From assembly GCA_965219175.1 (NCBI GenBank), contig CBDCNI010000001.1, positions 1,426,001 through 1,490,000 on the forward strand: 64,000 bases of DNA, read 5' to 3'. This document shows, piece by piece, positions 51,498-60,884 of this stretch. Positions within the stretch are counted from its first letter, which is position 1. Each line of letters begins with the position of its first letter. The position numbers were made by a program, and so were the translations under genes. The DNA is from JBBPZK01 sp965219175. Its GTDB lineage: Bacteria; Actinomycetota; Rubrobacteria; Rubrobacterales; Rubrobacteraceae. The notes beneath the pieces are model-generated. The model made no database searches and was not told the DNA's origin. It was given only the letters and a program-made list of their open reading frames with translations.

Positions 51498-51902
51498 CTA
51501 CAATGCTATAAGCCCGGCGTCTGTCGGCTTGAATCCGCAGGCGTCCAAGTAGAAGGGACGGAGGTGATTCTCGAAGTCTACGTGGAGCCACTCGCACCCG
51601 GCGGCGCGCGATTCGGCCACCGCAACAGCGATGAGCTGCGTGCCGATTCCTTGCCGGGATGCACGCACGCTTACCATTGTGTCCACGACGAAGGCGTGTA
51701 CCCCGCCGTCCCACGCGATGTTTACGAATCCGACCAGCCCGTCTTCGTCGTAGGAGCATACCCAGCCGAGGCTGTGTTTCAGTACCTGGACTTTCCAGTC
51801 GTCGTCGAGTATCTCGTGGTCAAATGATTCGGCGTGCAGGGCGTTTAACTCTTCGTTGTCGAAGTCGCCTCGCCACTGGAAATGGTATGCGCCTACGGTC
51901 GT
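51498..51902 (-). CDS. GNAT-family acetyltransferase without a canonical start codon
   Basis: Minus-strand translation from about 51902 gives a complete GNAT: FQWRGDFDNEELNALHAE, then WVCSYDEDGLVGFVNIAWDG, VRASRQGIGTQLIAVAVAES, EWLHVDFENHLRPFYLDACG and FKPTDAGLIAL before TAG. The acetyl-CoA loop RQGIGTQ is intact. No ATG, GTG or TTG precedes the conserved N-terminus in frame; candidates are ACG 51902 or ATA further up. The first normal start (GTG 51686) would remove half the fold. It begins within a few bases of the stop of the M32 carboxypeptidase gene, so it may be translated by coupling, or it is a pseudogene. Confidence 0.6.
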   Translation of the reverse strand, partial: TTVGAYHFQWRGDFDNEELNALHAESFDHEILDDDWKVQVLKHSLGWVCSYDEDGLVGFVNIAWDGGVHAFVVDTMVSVRASRQGIGTQLIAVAVAESRAAGCEWLHVDFENHLRPFYLDACGFKPTDAGLIAL

Positions 51903-51906
51903 GTTG

Positions 51907-53412
51907 CTAGCCGAGGTTATAAAGCTCCCCGAACTTGGTTTTGAGGTAGTTGAGGTAGGGTGCGGTTTCCATCGGACGGCCGGTTGCTCGTTTTACTAGC
52001 TCTTCTGGTTCGTAGCGGCTGCCGTGACGGTGGATGTTCTCGCGCAGCCAGCCTAACAACGTGTCGAACTCGCCTCGCTCTATCTCTTTTGGTATCTCGG
52101 GGTGAGCTTCTACGGCCGATTCGAAGATCTGGACGGACAGGACGTTGCCGATGGTGTAGGTCGGGAAGTAGCCGAAGAGTCCGGCGGCCCAATGCACGTC
52201 CTGGAGGACGCCCCTGGAGTCGTTTTTGGGTGTGAAGCCGAGGTATTCCTCGGTTTTGGCGTTCCAGGCTTCAGGGAGGTCGGCTACGGAGAGGTTTTCT
52301 TCGATCAGGGCGACTTCGAGCTCGAATCGGATCAGGATGTGCAGATTGTACGTGACCTCGTCCGCCTCCACCCGTATCTCCGAAGGCGCGACGGCGTTCG
52401 CCGCCCGGTAGAATTCTTCGAGACTCACGCTGCCGAGCGCTCCGGGAAAGGCTTCTTGCAGCCCAGGATAGTAGTTGGACCAGAACCCTCGGGAGCGGCC
52501 GACGAGGTTCTCCCACAGTCTCGACTGGGATTCGTGGACGCCCATCGAGACGCCGCTTGCGAGCGGGGTGCGGGAGTACGAAGTGTCTACGCCTTGTTCG
52601 TACATGGCGTGGCCCGACTCGTGCATCGTGGCGAAGAGCGCAGGGGAGAGCCAGGTCGGGTCGAAGCGGGTGGTGATACGAACGTCTCCGGGGCCGCCGA
52701 TCGGTACGCAGAACGGGTGGACGACCCGGTCCTGGCGGCCGCGGCCGAAATCGTAGCCGAAACGGGAGATCACCGCGCGCCCGAACTCCTCCTGCTTGTC
52801 TTCCTCGAAGTCGCCGTGCAGGATAGTCGCCCGGTCTTCTTCCGTGGCTGCCGCGATGTCTTGAAGCATTGGCACGGCTTCGGCCTTTAGCTCGTCGAAC
52901 ATCTCCTGGAGCTTCGCTTTCTTGGCGCCGGGCTCGTAGTCGTCGAGAAGCGCGTCGTAAGGATGGTCCTCATACCCCAGATGCTCGGCCGCCTCCCGCT
53001 GGAGGTCCATTATCTTCTCCAGGTGAGGCGCGAAGGCGCTCCAGTCGGAGCTCTCCCGCGCCCCTACCCAGGCGGATTGGGCCAGCGCGGTCCGGCGGGA
53101 TAACTCTCCGACGAGACGGCCGGGGAGCTTCGTCGCTTTCTCGTGATCCCGGCGGGTCCGGCGGAGCATGGCCGCGTCTACCGAGTCCGGTTCAGGCTCT
53201 TCGACGGACTCCAGCAAGTGTCCGGTCTCCTCGGAGACGAACATCTCGTGGGAGAGACTGCTGAGGGTCGAGAGTTGCTCCGCCCGTCCTTCCACGCCGC
53301 CTTCCGGCATGTAAGTCTGGCGGTCCCAGCCGAGGGCCGCGCCCGCAGCGCCCAGGTCCGCAATGGTCGCCAACCGTTCTTTTAATTCCTGGAGTTTAGT
53401 TTGTTCAGTCAT
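51907..53412 (-). CDS. carboxypeptidase Taq-type metallopeptidase (M32)
   Basis: A 501-residue zinc metallocarboxypeptidase of family M32. The HExxH zinc motif is His264-Glu265-xx-His268 in ATMHESGHAMYEQG. Family blocks are HPFCVPIGGPGDVRITTRFDP near 232-252, VGMHESQSRLWENLVGRS-like SMGVHESQSRLWENL near 290, and EADEVTYNLHILIRFELE near 347-364, whose Glu is the further zinc ligand. It removes C-terminal residues from peptides in the cytoplasm. Length is as usual for the family. It is divergent from the ndh-like gene and coupled to the GNAT downstream. Confidence 0.95.
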   Translation of the reverse strand: MTEQTKLQELKERLATIADLGAAGAALGWDRQTYMPEGGVEGRAEQLSTLSSLSHEMFVSEETGHLLESVEEPEPDSVDAAMLRRTRRDHEKATKLPGRLVGELSRRTALAQSAWVGARESSDWSAFAPHLEKIMDLQREAAEHLGYEDHPYDALLDDYEPGAKKAKLQEMFDELKAEAVPMLQDIAAATEEDRATILHGDFEEDKQEEFGRAVISRFGYDFGRGRQDRVVHPFCVPIGGPGDVRITTRFDPTWLSPALFATMHESGHAMYEQGVDTSYSRTPLASGVSMGVHESQSRLWENLVGRSRGFWSNYYPGLQEAFPGALGSVSLEEFYRAANAVAPSEIRVEADEVTYNLHILIRFELEVALIEENLSVADLPEAWNAKTEEYLGFTPKNDSRGVLQDVHWAAGLFGYFPTYTIGNVLSVQIFESAVEAHPEIPKEIERGEFDTLLGWLRENIHRHGSRYEPEELVKRATGRPMETAPYLNYLKTKFGELYNLG

Positions 53413-53531
53413 AGAGGTATGATAATCCAGAAAGATGGCGGATTTCAGGGCGGATTGTGTTTTCTTTCTTGGTCGGATAACAGTAGTATGTCACTGGTGA
53501 GTCAACAGAAGTTCTTCCACGGAGGCTTGGT

Positions 53532-54908
53532 ATGGACAATTTGTTGAAGGGAACCCTGGCTTTGGGTGGAGTGGTCGCGGCCGCCGGGGTGACGCGGCGG
53601 GTGGCCCGAGGGCTTCGCGGTCCCAGGTACCAGCCGTGGGAGCGACCGCCGTACAGGGAGTTCCCGCACAAGGTTCTCGTCCTCGGTGGCGGATTCGGCG
53701 GCTATACGGCTGCGAAGAACATTTGCAAGCGCACCAAGCATCGGGACGACGTGGGGGTTATGGTGATCTCTCGCGAGAATTACTTCACTTTCTGGCCGCT
53801 GCTGGCCGGCGTCATAAGCAGTGACGTGGAGACCAGGAACGTGGCCCAGCCTTTGCGCCGCGATTTGATCCGTGTTGGCGCGAGCTTCCGGCGGGCGGAG
53901 GTCGAGGGCATAGATACGGAGCGGCAGGTCGTCATGGCGGCGGGTATGGAGTTTCCTTACGACCAACTGGTAGTCTCGCTCGGGGGAGAGCCGGCGTACT
54001 TCGACATCCCCGGCGTCCGGGAGCACGCTATCAGCATGACGGGAATTCGGACGGCGGAGGATATCCGAAACCGGGTTATAGAGCGCTACGAGGAGTATTC
54101 CCTGGCGCGTGGCGACGTGCCGCAATCGAAGCTGACCTTCGTGGTGATCGGCGGCGGCGCAACCGGGGTCGAGACGGCCTCGGAGATCCACAGCCTCGTC
54201 CACGATACCATCAGCCCCGACTACCCGAACATAAACCCGAACCGGGTGAAGATAATCCTGATCGACCGGGGCAAGGAGATCCTACGCGAGCTGGACCCGG
54301 CCCTCCGGAAGGCGGCCCGCAGGAAACTGGCCGAACTCCAGATAGAGGTATACAACGGCGTCACTGCCAAAGAGATGACGGGCGAGAAAGTGGTCCTGGG
54401 CGACGGACGGGAGATAGAAGCGGAGAACGTCATCTGGACGGCCGGCGCGCGGGCGAGCGAGTCTCTTGAGAAGCTCGGCCTTCCTCACGACGACCGGAAA
54501 GGTCTCACCGTGGACGCCATGATGCGCGTGCAAGGTCACGACAACGTGTGGGGCATTGGTGATTGCGCGGCAAACGTGGATGAAGACGGCGAGGCCGTGC
54601 CGCCCAACGCCCAGGCGGCCGTGCAGGAGGGTGAGGCCGTGGCGAAGAACGTGGTCGCGGTGATCGAGGGTAGAGAGCCGAAGCCTTTCGAGTACAAGAC
54701 CCTGGGGCAGCTCGTGGAGCTCGGGGGGCAGTTCGCCGTCAACGACGTGTTGGGCGTGAAGTTCAGCGGCCAACTCGCTTCTTTCTTCTGGCGACTCACG
54801 TATCTGTACAAGACCGACAGCCCCCAGAACCAGGCCCGCATCGCCGTGGATTGGGTCCTCGACATCTTTTTCCGGCCGGCGGTCACCCAGATACGGAGCC
54901 GCGAGTAG
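53532..54908 (+). CDS. type II NADH dehydrogenase-like FAD oxidoreductase
   Basis: A 458-residue two-Rossmann flavoprotein. The FAD motif VLVLGGGFGGYTAA begins near residue 46 and the NAD motif VVIGGGATGVETASEIH near 198-214. The third element, VWGIGDCAANVDEDG near 338, binds the flavin. A hydrophobic, basic N-terminus precedes the first motif, and a C-terminal region (LTYLYKTDSPQNQARIAVDWVLDIFF) resembles membrane-anchoring helices of Ndh-2. It would oxidise NADH and reduce quinone without proton pumping. The ATG has GGAGGC upstream. The P450 gene starts 10 bp after it. Confidence 0.9.
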   Translation: MDNLLKGTLALGGVVAAAGVTRRVARGLRGPRYQPWERPPYREFPHKVLVLGGGFGGYTAAKNICKRTKHRDDVGVMVISRENYFTFWPLLAGVISSDVETRNVAQPLRRDLIRVGASFRRAEVEGIDTERQVVMAAGMEFPYDQLVVSLGGEPAYFDIPGVREHAISMTGIRTAEDIRNRVIERYEEYSLARGDVPQSKLTFVVIGGGATGVETASEIHSLVHDTISPDYPNINPNRVKIILIDRGKEILRELDPALRKAARRKLAELQIEVYNGVTAKEMTGEKVVLGDGREIEAENVIWTAGARASESLEKLGLPHDDRKGLTVDAMMRVQGHDNVWGIGDCAANVDEDGEAVPPNAQAAVQEGEAVAKNVVAVIEGREPKPFEYKTLGQLVELGGQFAVNDVLGVKFSGQLASFFWRLTYLYKTDSPQNQARIAVDWVLDIFFRPAVTQIRSRE

Positions 54909-54918
54909 AATCCGGGGC

Positions 54919-56292
54919 GTGAACCGCCTCTCGAACAAAAGAAATACCGACGCCCCGCCTTACCTGCCGGGACATCCGGTCTTCGGTACGGCGCTCGACT
55001 TCCGGAGTGACCCGCTCGGGACTATGGAGGCCGCCCGCAAGTCACACGGAGACTTCGTTCGGACGCGGTTCGCACAGTTTAGGATCTACCTGCTCTTCAA
55101 CCCCGACCACGTCCTCCACTTACTCCAGAAAAACCCAACAGCCTACAAAAAAGACGGTTACCTGCACATAGAACCACTCACCGGCCGGGGCCTCCTGACC
55201 AGCGAGGGTGAACTCTGGCGCCGCCAGCGCCGCTTCGCCCAACCCGCCTTCCACCGCGACCGTCTGCGCCGGATGGCCGAAACCATGACCGCCACAACCA
55301 CGGAGATGCTGGACAGGTGGGAGGAGCACTCCGATAAGAGGCCCGGAGAGCCACTCGAGATCTCCGCCGAGATGTCCCGGCTGACGCTCGGGATAGTAGG
55401 CCGCACGCTCTTCTCGACCGACCTCGGCGGTGAGGCCGAAGGGGTTGGCAGGGCGCTCGAGTTCGCCCTACAGGACGGTTTCTCGCGCGTCGGACGTTTC
55501 GTGGCGCTTCCCTTCGGCGTCCCGACGCCCGCCAATCGCCGCCACCTCGCCGCCATCCGGACCCTCGACCGAATAGTTTACGGGCTCATAGACGGGCGCC
55601 TGAAGAGCGGCGAGAAAAAAGACGACCTGCTCGGGATGCTCCTCGAAGCCCGCGACGAAGAAACAGGGGAGGGAATGGGCCGGAAGCAACTCCGGGACGA
55701 AGTAATAACCGTCCTGTCCGCAGGCTACGAGACGACCGCCAGGGCGCTGACATGGACCTTCTACTTGATGGACAAGAATCCGGAGGAGGCAGCGAGGCTT
55801 CGCGAAGAGATCGAAACCGTGCTCGGAAACCGCGACCCGGACTACGAAGACTTGCCGCGCCTGGAGTATACGGGGCGGTTTATCCAGGAGTCTATGCGGC
55901 TCTATCCGCCGGTCTGGGGGCTGGCGCGGTTGGCCCGCGAGGATGATGAGATCGGGGGTTACCCCATCCCGAAAGCCTCCAGGCTCATCATCAGCTCCTA
56001 CGTCACCCACCGCCACCCGGACCTCTGGGACAACCCGGAGATTTTTGATCCCGAGAGATTCACATCCGAGAGGTCCGAAGGGCGGCCCAAGTACGCTTAC
56101 TTCCCGTTCGGCGGCGGCCCCAGGCGGTGCATCGGAGTAAACTTCGCGACCCTGGAAGCAACCCTCGTAGTGGCGATGGTCGCCCGGCGCTTCGAGCTCT
56201 CGCTCGTCCCAGGCCACACGGTCGAGATGGAGCCGAGCTTCACTCTCCGGCCGCGCTACGGAATGCCCATGCTGACTGGTAAGATGCGCTAG
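54919..56292 (+). CDS. cytochrome P450
   Basis: A 457-residue P450 monooxygenase. The I-helix oxygen-binding motif AGYETT lies near residue 269. The ExxR motif is in ESMRLYPPVWGLARLA near 324, and the heme-ligand loop FGGGPRRCIG near 397 has Cys404. N-terminal PPYLPGHPVFGTALDF is characteristic of fatty-acid- or carotenoid-hydroxylating class P450s such as CYP120/CYP102-like groups (family inference). No ferredoxin or ferredoxin reductase gene adjoins; the upstream flavoprotein may be co-transcribed. Its start is ATG or GTG 54919. Confidence 0.95.
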   Translation: MNRLSNKRNTDAPPYLPGHPVFGTALDFRSDPLGTMEAARKSHGDFVRTRFAQFRIYLLFNPDHVLHLLQKNPTAYKKDGYLHIEPLTGRGLLTSEGELWRRQRRFAQPAFHRDRLRRMAETMTATTTEMLDRWEEHSDKRPGEPLEISAEMSRLTLGIVGRTLFSTDLGGEAEGVGRALEFALQDGFSRVGRFVALPFGVPTPANRRHLAAIRTLDRIVYGLIDGRLKSGEKKDDLLGMLLEARDEETGEGMGRKQLRDEVITVLSAGYETTARALTWTFYLMDKNPEEAARLREEIETVLGNRDPDYEDLPRLEYTGRFIQESMRLYPPVWGLARLAREDDEIGGYPIPKASRLIISSYVTHRHPDLWDNPEIFDPERFTSERSEGRPKYAYFPFGGGPRRCIGVNFATLEATLVVAMVARRFELSLVPGHTVEMEPSFTLRPRYGMPMLTGKMR

Positions 56293-56543
56293 TGTAGCGC
56301 ATTGATGTGGAATCTTGTCATCGGGCGCGAGAGAGGCGTAGAGACCACTACGTCTGCCTCGTCAGGTCCGGCCGGGAGATGAAGTGTTTCCGGGAGCGTT
56401 GTAGAGGATGTATCCTTGCTAACGTAAGATGCGCCGTTATCTTTGAATAGTGGCGGGGCGGGTATTTAATACGGGACCGAGTTTTGCTGCGAGATTTTAG
56501 GGAGGAGACGGTTGGTGGGAAGTTTCTGTAGGGTGGGTCGTCG

Positions 56544-57692
56544 GTGAGCGGTAGCTCTTATGCGAGGGGGCGCAGGAGGCGTTACCGGCAGCGGCGAGTC
56601 TTGAGCATCGTGGCGCTGGTGGTCCTGGTTGTTCTGGCGTTTCTCCTGATCCGCGGCTGCGCGACGAACCGCTCGGATGGTGGGATCTCACCGTCGGAGG
56701 AGTCTTCCGCCTCCGCCCAGAAGTCCGGGAAGAGCGCGGGTAAGAAAGAGGCGAAGGCCCCCGTCAAGGAGAAGCTTCCTTACAAAGCCATCGCCCCTCC
56801 GGCCGGGGCTACTATGCCTTCTACCACGACCGCTGGAACGACATCGTCCACGACGGGAGGCGGGACGGCTCCGGTTATCGCTCCGGGGAGCATGCTGGTT
56901 GCCGGGGCCGTGGATAAGACGAGTGGACCGCTGAAGCACAATAGGATGGTCGCTTTTTACGGGACGCCGCTCTCGCCGGCTATGGGCGTGCTCGGCCAGT
57001 ACAGCATGAAAGAGATGGTCAGCAGGCTCAAGAAGCAGACGGCGGTTTATTCGGCGGCCGACCCGAGACATCCGGCCATCCCGACTATAGAGTTGATCGC
57101 CTCTGTCGCCCAGCGCACGCCCGGCCCGAATGGACAGTACATCCTCCAGACGCCCCGGAACGTGATCCAACGCTACGCCAAGCTCGCGAAGGACAACGGT
57201 TGCTTGCTCCTACTCGACGTTCAACTTGGTACGGCAAGCGTGGATCAGGAGATAAAAGTCCTAACGCCTTTCCTCAAGCTTCCTTACGTCCATCTGGCTA
57301 TAGACACCGAGTATTCCGTCGGTTCGGGGCAGGTGCCGGGGGTGAACCTCGGTAGTGTGGACGCCTCGGAGATCATGGGCGCCTCGGAGACACTCACGAG
57401 GCTGGTAGAGAAAGAGAGGATCCCGGACAAAGTGCTCGTAATTCACCAATTCGCCGAAGGCATAGTCACGAACAAGAGCCAACTCCAACCGACGCCCCAC
57501 GTCGAAATGGTCCTGAACGCCGACGGCTTCGGCTCTCCTGCCAACAAGATCTCTAAATACAGACAGCTCGTCACGAACGAAGCGCCGCAGTACGGAGGCT
57601 TCAAGCTCTTCTACACACAGGATATCCCGCTTCTTCAGCCCAAGACCGTCTTGAAACTCAAGCCAGCGCCCTCCGTCGTCAACTACCAGTAA
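56544..57692 (+). CDS. membrane-anchored surface protein with a C-terminal enzyme-like domain
   Basis: A 382-residue protein. The basic N-terminus (RGRRRRYRQRR, residues 8-18) and one hydrophobic helix (about 20-40) form a signal anchor; then a low-complexity Ser/Thr/Lys/Gly/Pro linker (45-115). The C-terminal domain (about 130-380) has strands such as RMVAFYGTPLS, CLLLLDVQLGTAS, YVHLAIDTEYSVG and KVLVIHQFAEGI that look like a TIM barrel with carboxylates at strand ends. It resembles glycoside-hydrolase-like secreted domains, but no catalytic pair is certain. Start GTG 56544. A weak TTGAAT/TTTAAT promoter lies near 56443-56470 in the 251-bp gap before it. Confidence 0.6.
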   Translation: MSGSSYARGRRRRYRQRRVLSIVALVVLVVLAFLLIRGCATNRSDGGISPSEESSASAQKSGKSAGKKEAKAPVKEKLPYKAIAPPAGATMPSTTTAGTTSSTTGGGTAPVIAPGSMLVAGAVDKTSGPLKHNRMVAFYGTPLSPAMGVLGQYSMKEMVSRLKKQTAVYSAADPRHPAIPTIELIASVAQRTPGPNGQYILQTPRNVIQRYAKLAKDNGCLLLLDVQLGTASVDQEIKVLTPFLKLPYVHLAIDTEYSVGSGQVPGVNLGSVDASEIMGASETLTRLVEKERIPDKVLVIHQFAEGIVTNKSQLQPTPHVEMVLNADGFGSPANKISKYRQLVTNEAPQYGGFKLFYTQDIPLLQPKTVLKLKPAPSVVNYQ

Positions 57693-57716
57693 CTTATCGG
57701 TTAAGATAGTTTCTCT

Positions 57717-58982
57717 ATGGATCCCGTAGACCTGAGAACACCGAGGAAGTTCGCGACGACGCCGGGGACGCGGGATATCCTGCCCCCCGAGTCCGACCGG
57801 CTCGTGGACGTGCAGAGCCGCGTAAGGGAACGTTTCCGGGCTTTCGGGTTCCGGGAGGTCATTACGCCTGCGCTCGAATACTCCGAAGTTATCGAAGAGC
57901 CGAGGCTCCGAGACGCCTCTTTCAAGCTCTTCGACCCGGACAACCAGATGCTCCTCTTGCGCCCGGAGATGACCACCCCGATAGCCCGCCTCGTGGCCCA
58001 GCGTCTCCAGAACAGCCCGCCACCGTACAAGCTCTCCTATAGTCTGCCGGTCTACCGACGGGCGAGCGTCGGCCACGGCCAGAGCGCGGAGTTCCACCAG
58101 GCCGGAGTCGAAGTCGTCGGCTCCACTAGCCCCGCCGAAGACGCCGGGACCATCGCTTTGCTCGTCGGCGTTTTCGAGTCTCTCGGCCTCGAAGCTGGAC
58201 GAGACTTCAACGTCGTGCTCGGCCAGACTGCCTTCTACGAGGGCTACCTCCGGCACGTCGCACCCGATAACGGGGTGGGGATCCTCGAAGCCCTGGCCGC
58301 CAAGGACCTGGTCGGCGTCGGTGCTCTTACCGGAGGATTGCCGGACGAGGTCGCTGAAGGGGCGCGGGCCATCCCACGCCTGGTCGGGCCGGCCACGGAC
58401 GACTCAATCCTGGAAGAAGCGGCCGGTTACGCCGTCGGGGACGAGGCGGAGGCGGCGCTCGATAACCTGCGGGAAATACTCGCGCACCTCGAAGCGCACG
58501 GTTGCTCTGAGGCGGTCATCCTGGACCTCGGCCTGATCGGGCGCCGCAACTATTACACCGGGGCGGTCTACGAAGCCTACTCCCCGAAACTCGGCTTCAC
58601 CCTCGCAAACGGCGGTCGCTACGATAACCTGCTCCGCCGCTTCGGCGAGCCTCTACCTGCAACGGGATTCGCCATCTCCCTCGAACGCCTCCTCACCGTC
58701 CTTCCTCAAGAAGAGCCCCCGCCGCTGGTCGTTCTGGCCGGTGACTCCGTCGATGCCAGTCGGGAAGCGGCGCGGCTTCGGGGCCTCGGCGTCCGGGTGC
58801 TACAGTTGGCCGCCAATGTCTCAACCGAGAAGGTGGAGGAGTATGCTAGATCGGTCGGGGCCGCTTGGATCTGCCGCCCCTCTTCCGGTAGCCTGGACCT
58901 AGCTCGGGTAGAAGCAGAGATCGGAAGCATCGAGTTCGAGACGCTCGCGCCGGAAGCCGTGGCAAAGAGGATCCTCTCTTGA
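57717..58982 (+). CDS. hisZ: ATP phosphoribosyltransferase regulatory subunit HisZ
   Basis: A HisRS-like protein lacking the anticodon-binding domain, required with short-form HisG for the first step of histidine synthesis. The 421-residue protein has class-II synthetase-like motifs: TPGTRDILPPES near 15-26, LLRPEMTTPIARL near 80 and YRRASVGHGQSAEFHQAGVE near 115. GGRYDNLLRRFG near 301 completes the catalytic fold. The gene next to it is a 215-residue HisG, which confirms HisZ over HisS. TAAGAT lies nine bases before the ATG with no ribosome site, so the operon mRNA may be leaderless. Confidence 0.93.
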   Translation: MDPVDLRTPRKFATTPGTRDILPPESDRLVDVQSRVRERFRAFGFREVITPALEYSEVIEEPRLRDASFKLFDPDNQMLLLRPEMTTPIARLVAQRLQNSPPPYKLSYSLPVYRRASVGHGQSAEFHQAGVEVVGSTSPAEDAGTIALLVGVFESLGLEAGRDFNVVLGQTAFYEGYLRHVAPDNGVGILEALAAKDLVGVGALTGGLPDEVAEGARAIPRLVGPATDDSILEEAAGYAVGDEAEAALDNLREILAHLEAHGCSEAVILDLGLIGRRNYYTGAVYEAYSPKLGFTLANGGRYDNLLRRFGEPLPATGFAISLERLLTVLPQEEPPPLVVLAGDSVDASREAARLRGLGVRVLQLAANVSTEKVEEYARSVGAAWICRPSSGSLDLARVEAEIGSIEFETLAPEAVAKRILS

Positions 58983-59626
58983 GCCGGCTTCGGATAGCGG
59001 TGCCGAAGGGGGCCATCTTCGCGGATGCGCTCCGGGCGCTCGGCGGGGCGGGGTTGGCTGTAGACGAGTTGCGGGGAGATGACCGGCGTTTGATCTACCG
59101 GACCGAGAACGAAGACCTGATCATCAGTCGTCCCTCTGACGTTCCGGTCTTCGTAGAGCACGGGGCGGCGGACCTCGGGATCGTCGGCAAGGACGTACTC
59201 GAAGAGCAGGAGCCGAACGTCGTGGAACTAAAGGACCTCGGGACCGGCTGGTGCCGCATGATCCTCGCCGCTCCGGAGGAGAGCGCCAAAGACGTGCGCC
59301 AGGCAATATCTCACGCCGAGGTCGTGCGGGTCGGCACCAAGTTCCCCCGGACGGCCCGCCGCTACTTCGAGGGAATGGGACGCCAGGCGGAGGTCATCAC
59401 GCTCCACGGCTCCGTCGAGCTCGCGCCGCTCGTCGGGCTCGCCGAGTGCATCGTGGACCTGACCGCGACCGGAACGACGCTGCGCGAGAACGACCTGAAG
59501 GTCCTGGATGAGATCTCCACCTCGACCGCCCGCGTCATAGCCAACCGCGGCTCCTACCGGCTACGAAACCGGGAAGTCATGACCCTGGTGGACTCTATGC
59601 AAGAGTCAGTGATCCAGAGTGGTTAA
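58979..59626 (+). CDS. hisG: ATP phosphoribosyltransferase, short form
   Basis: Catalyses ATP + PRPP to phosphoribosyl-ATP. The 215-residue length is the short form without the C-terminal regulatory domain, which needs HisZ. Recognisable blocks are LRIAVPKGAIFADAL (3-17), DLGIVGKDVLEE (62-73) and the PRPP loop ECIVDLTATGTTLREN (155-170). Start TTG 58979 overlaps the hisZ stop. Confidence 0.95.
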   Translation: MSRLRIAVPKGAIFADALRALGGAGLAVDELRGDDRRLIYRTENEDLIISRPSDVPVFVEHGAADLGIVGKDVLEEQEPNVVELKDLGTGWCRMILAAPEESAKDVRQAISHAEVVRVGTKFPRTARRYFEGMGRQAEVITLHGSVELAPLVGLAECIVDLTATGTTLRENDLKVLDEISTSTARVIANRGSYRLRNREVMTLVDSMQESVIQSG

Positions 59627-60884
59627 GAGGCTCGACGCCCGCGACACGCCCTCCGAAGAGTTCGTCGCCGGGCTCCGGCGACCAGGCGGCTTCCTATCTC
59701 CAGAGGTCCGGGACGCGGCCCGAAACATCGTCGAGAGCGTTCGCGACGGGGGCGACGCTGCGCTTCTGGACTATACAGAGCGTTTCGACGGTGTCCGGCC
59801 GGAGCCTATACGTGTTCCCGTGGAGGAGATAAAGGCCGCGCGGGAAGCGTTGCCGACCGAGATCGAGGAATCCTTCGGGGTGGCGATCGAAAACGTACGG
59901 GCCTTCCACAAGAGGGAAATAGACCGCTCCTGGGAAATGAGCCGGAACGGCGCGACTACCGGGCAGCGCATACGTCCTCTCCGGCGGGCCGGTATCTACA
60001 CGCCCGGAGGCCGCGTCGGGTATCCGAGCACGCTAGTAATGGCCGCCGTGCCGGCCCAGGTGGCCGGGGTGGATGGCATCTGCGTCTGCTCACCGCCGGG
60101 AAGGGACGGCCGGGTCAGCCGTTGGGTCCTCGGTGTCGCCGGGCTTCTCGGGCTGGATGAGGTATACGCCGCAGGTGGAGCGCAGACTATAGCGGCGATG
60201 GCTTACGGCACGGAGAGTGTTACGGCGGTCAACAAGATCGTCGGTCCCGGCAACGACTACGTGACGGCTGCGAAGCTGGAAGTGTTCGGCACGGTCGGCA
60301 TCGATGCGCCGCAGGGTCCGAGCGAGGTGGTCGTCATCGCGGACGCCGGAGCCTTCCCAGAGAGGGTCGCCTATGACCTGATGGCCCAGGCAGAGCATCT
60401 CTCCGGCGCGTCGGCGGTCCTGCTTTCGCCGAGCGAGCCTCTTATAGAAGAGGTCGAATCTCTCATTTCCGGCGAGCCGTCCGAGCTTATAACCCTGGTA
60501 CGGGTGCGGGACCTGGCCCACGCCGCCGAACTCTCGAATCTCTATGCTCCCGAGCACGCGCACGTCATCTCCGAAGACCACGAAGCCGTCCTGAACGATC
60601 TCCGCGAGGTCGGAATGGTCGCCGTCGGTGACTGGAGTCCGGTCGCCCTCGGCGACTACGCCGCCGGGCCTTCACACGCTCTGCCGACCGGAGGGGCAGC
60701 GTCCTGGGCGTCTCCTTTAGGCACCCACGACTTCACCGCCCGCACCAACTACATCCACTTTACACAGCAAGCGTTGCGAGACATCGGCCCTCACGTCGAG
60801 CGTCTCGCCCGCCTCGAAGGCTTCGAGAACCACGCCCGGAGCGTCGGGGTACGAACCGGTAAAAAGAGCGTCGATGGAGATTAA
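59619..60884 (+). CDS. hisD: histidinol dehydrogenase
   Basis: A 421-residue NAD-dependent zinc enzyme that oxidises L-histidinol to histidine. Conserved regions are RAGIYTPGGRVGYPSTLVM near 120-138, KIVGPGNDYVTAAKLEVFG near 204-222, QAEHLSGASAVLL near 254-266 (His as zinc ligand) and LYAPEHAHVIS near 308-318. The GTG start (59619) lies within the last codons of hisG. Downstream GNAT overlaps it by 11 bp. Confidence 0.95.
   Translation: MVKRLDARDTPSEEFVAGLRRPGGFLSPEVRDAARNIVESVRDGGDAALLDYTERFDGVRPEPIRVPVEEIKAAREALPTEIEESFGVAIENVRAFHKREIDRSWEMSRNGATTGQRIRPLRRAGIYTPGGRVGYPSTLVMAAVPAQVAGVDGICVCSPPGRDGRVSRWVLGVAGLLGLDEVYAAGGAQTIAAMAYGTESVTAVNKIVGPGNDYVTAAKLEVFGTVGIDAPQGPSEVVVIADAGAFPERVAYDLMAQAEHLSGASAVLLSPSEPLIEEVESLISGEPSELITLVRVRDLAHAAELSNLYAPEHAHVISEDHEAVLNDLREVGMVAVGDWSPVALGDYAAGPSHALPTGGAASWASPLGTHDFTARTNYIHFTQQALRDIGPHVERLARLEGFENHARSVGVRTGKKSVDGD

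Noticed and set aside
57717..58982. Histidyl-tRNA synthetase (HisS) as identity
   Set aside because: It lacks an anticodon-binding domain and is followed by short-form HisG, which requires HisZ.
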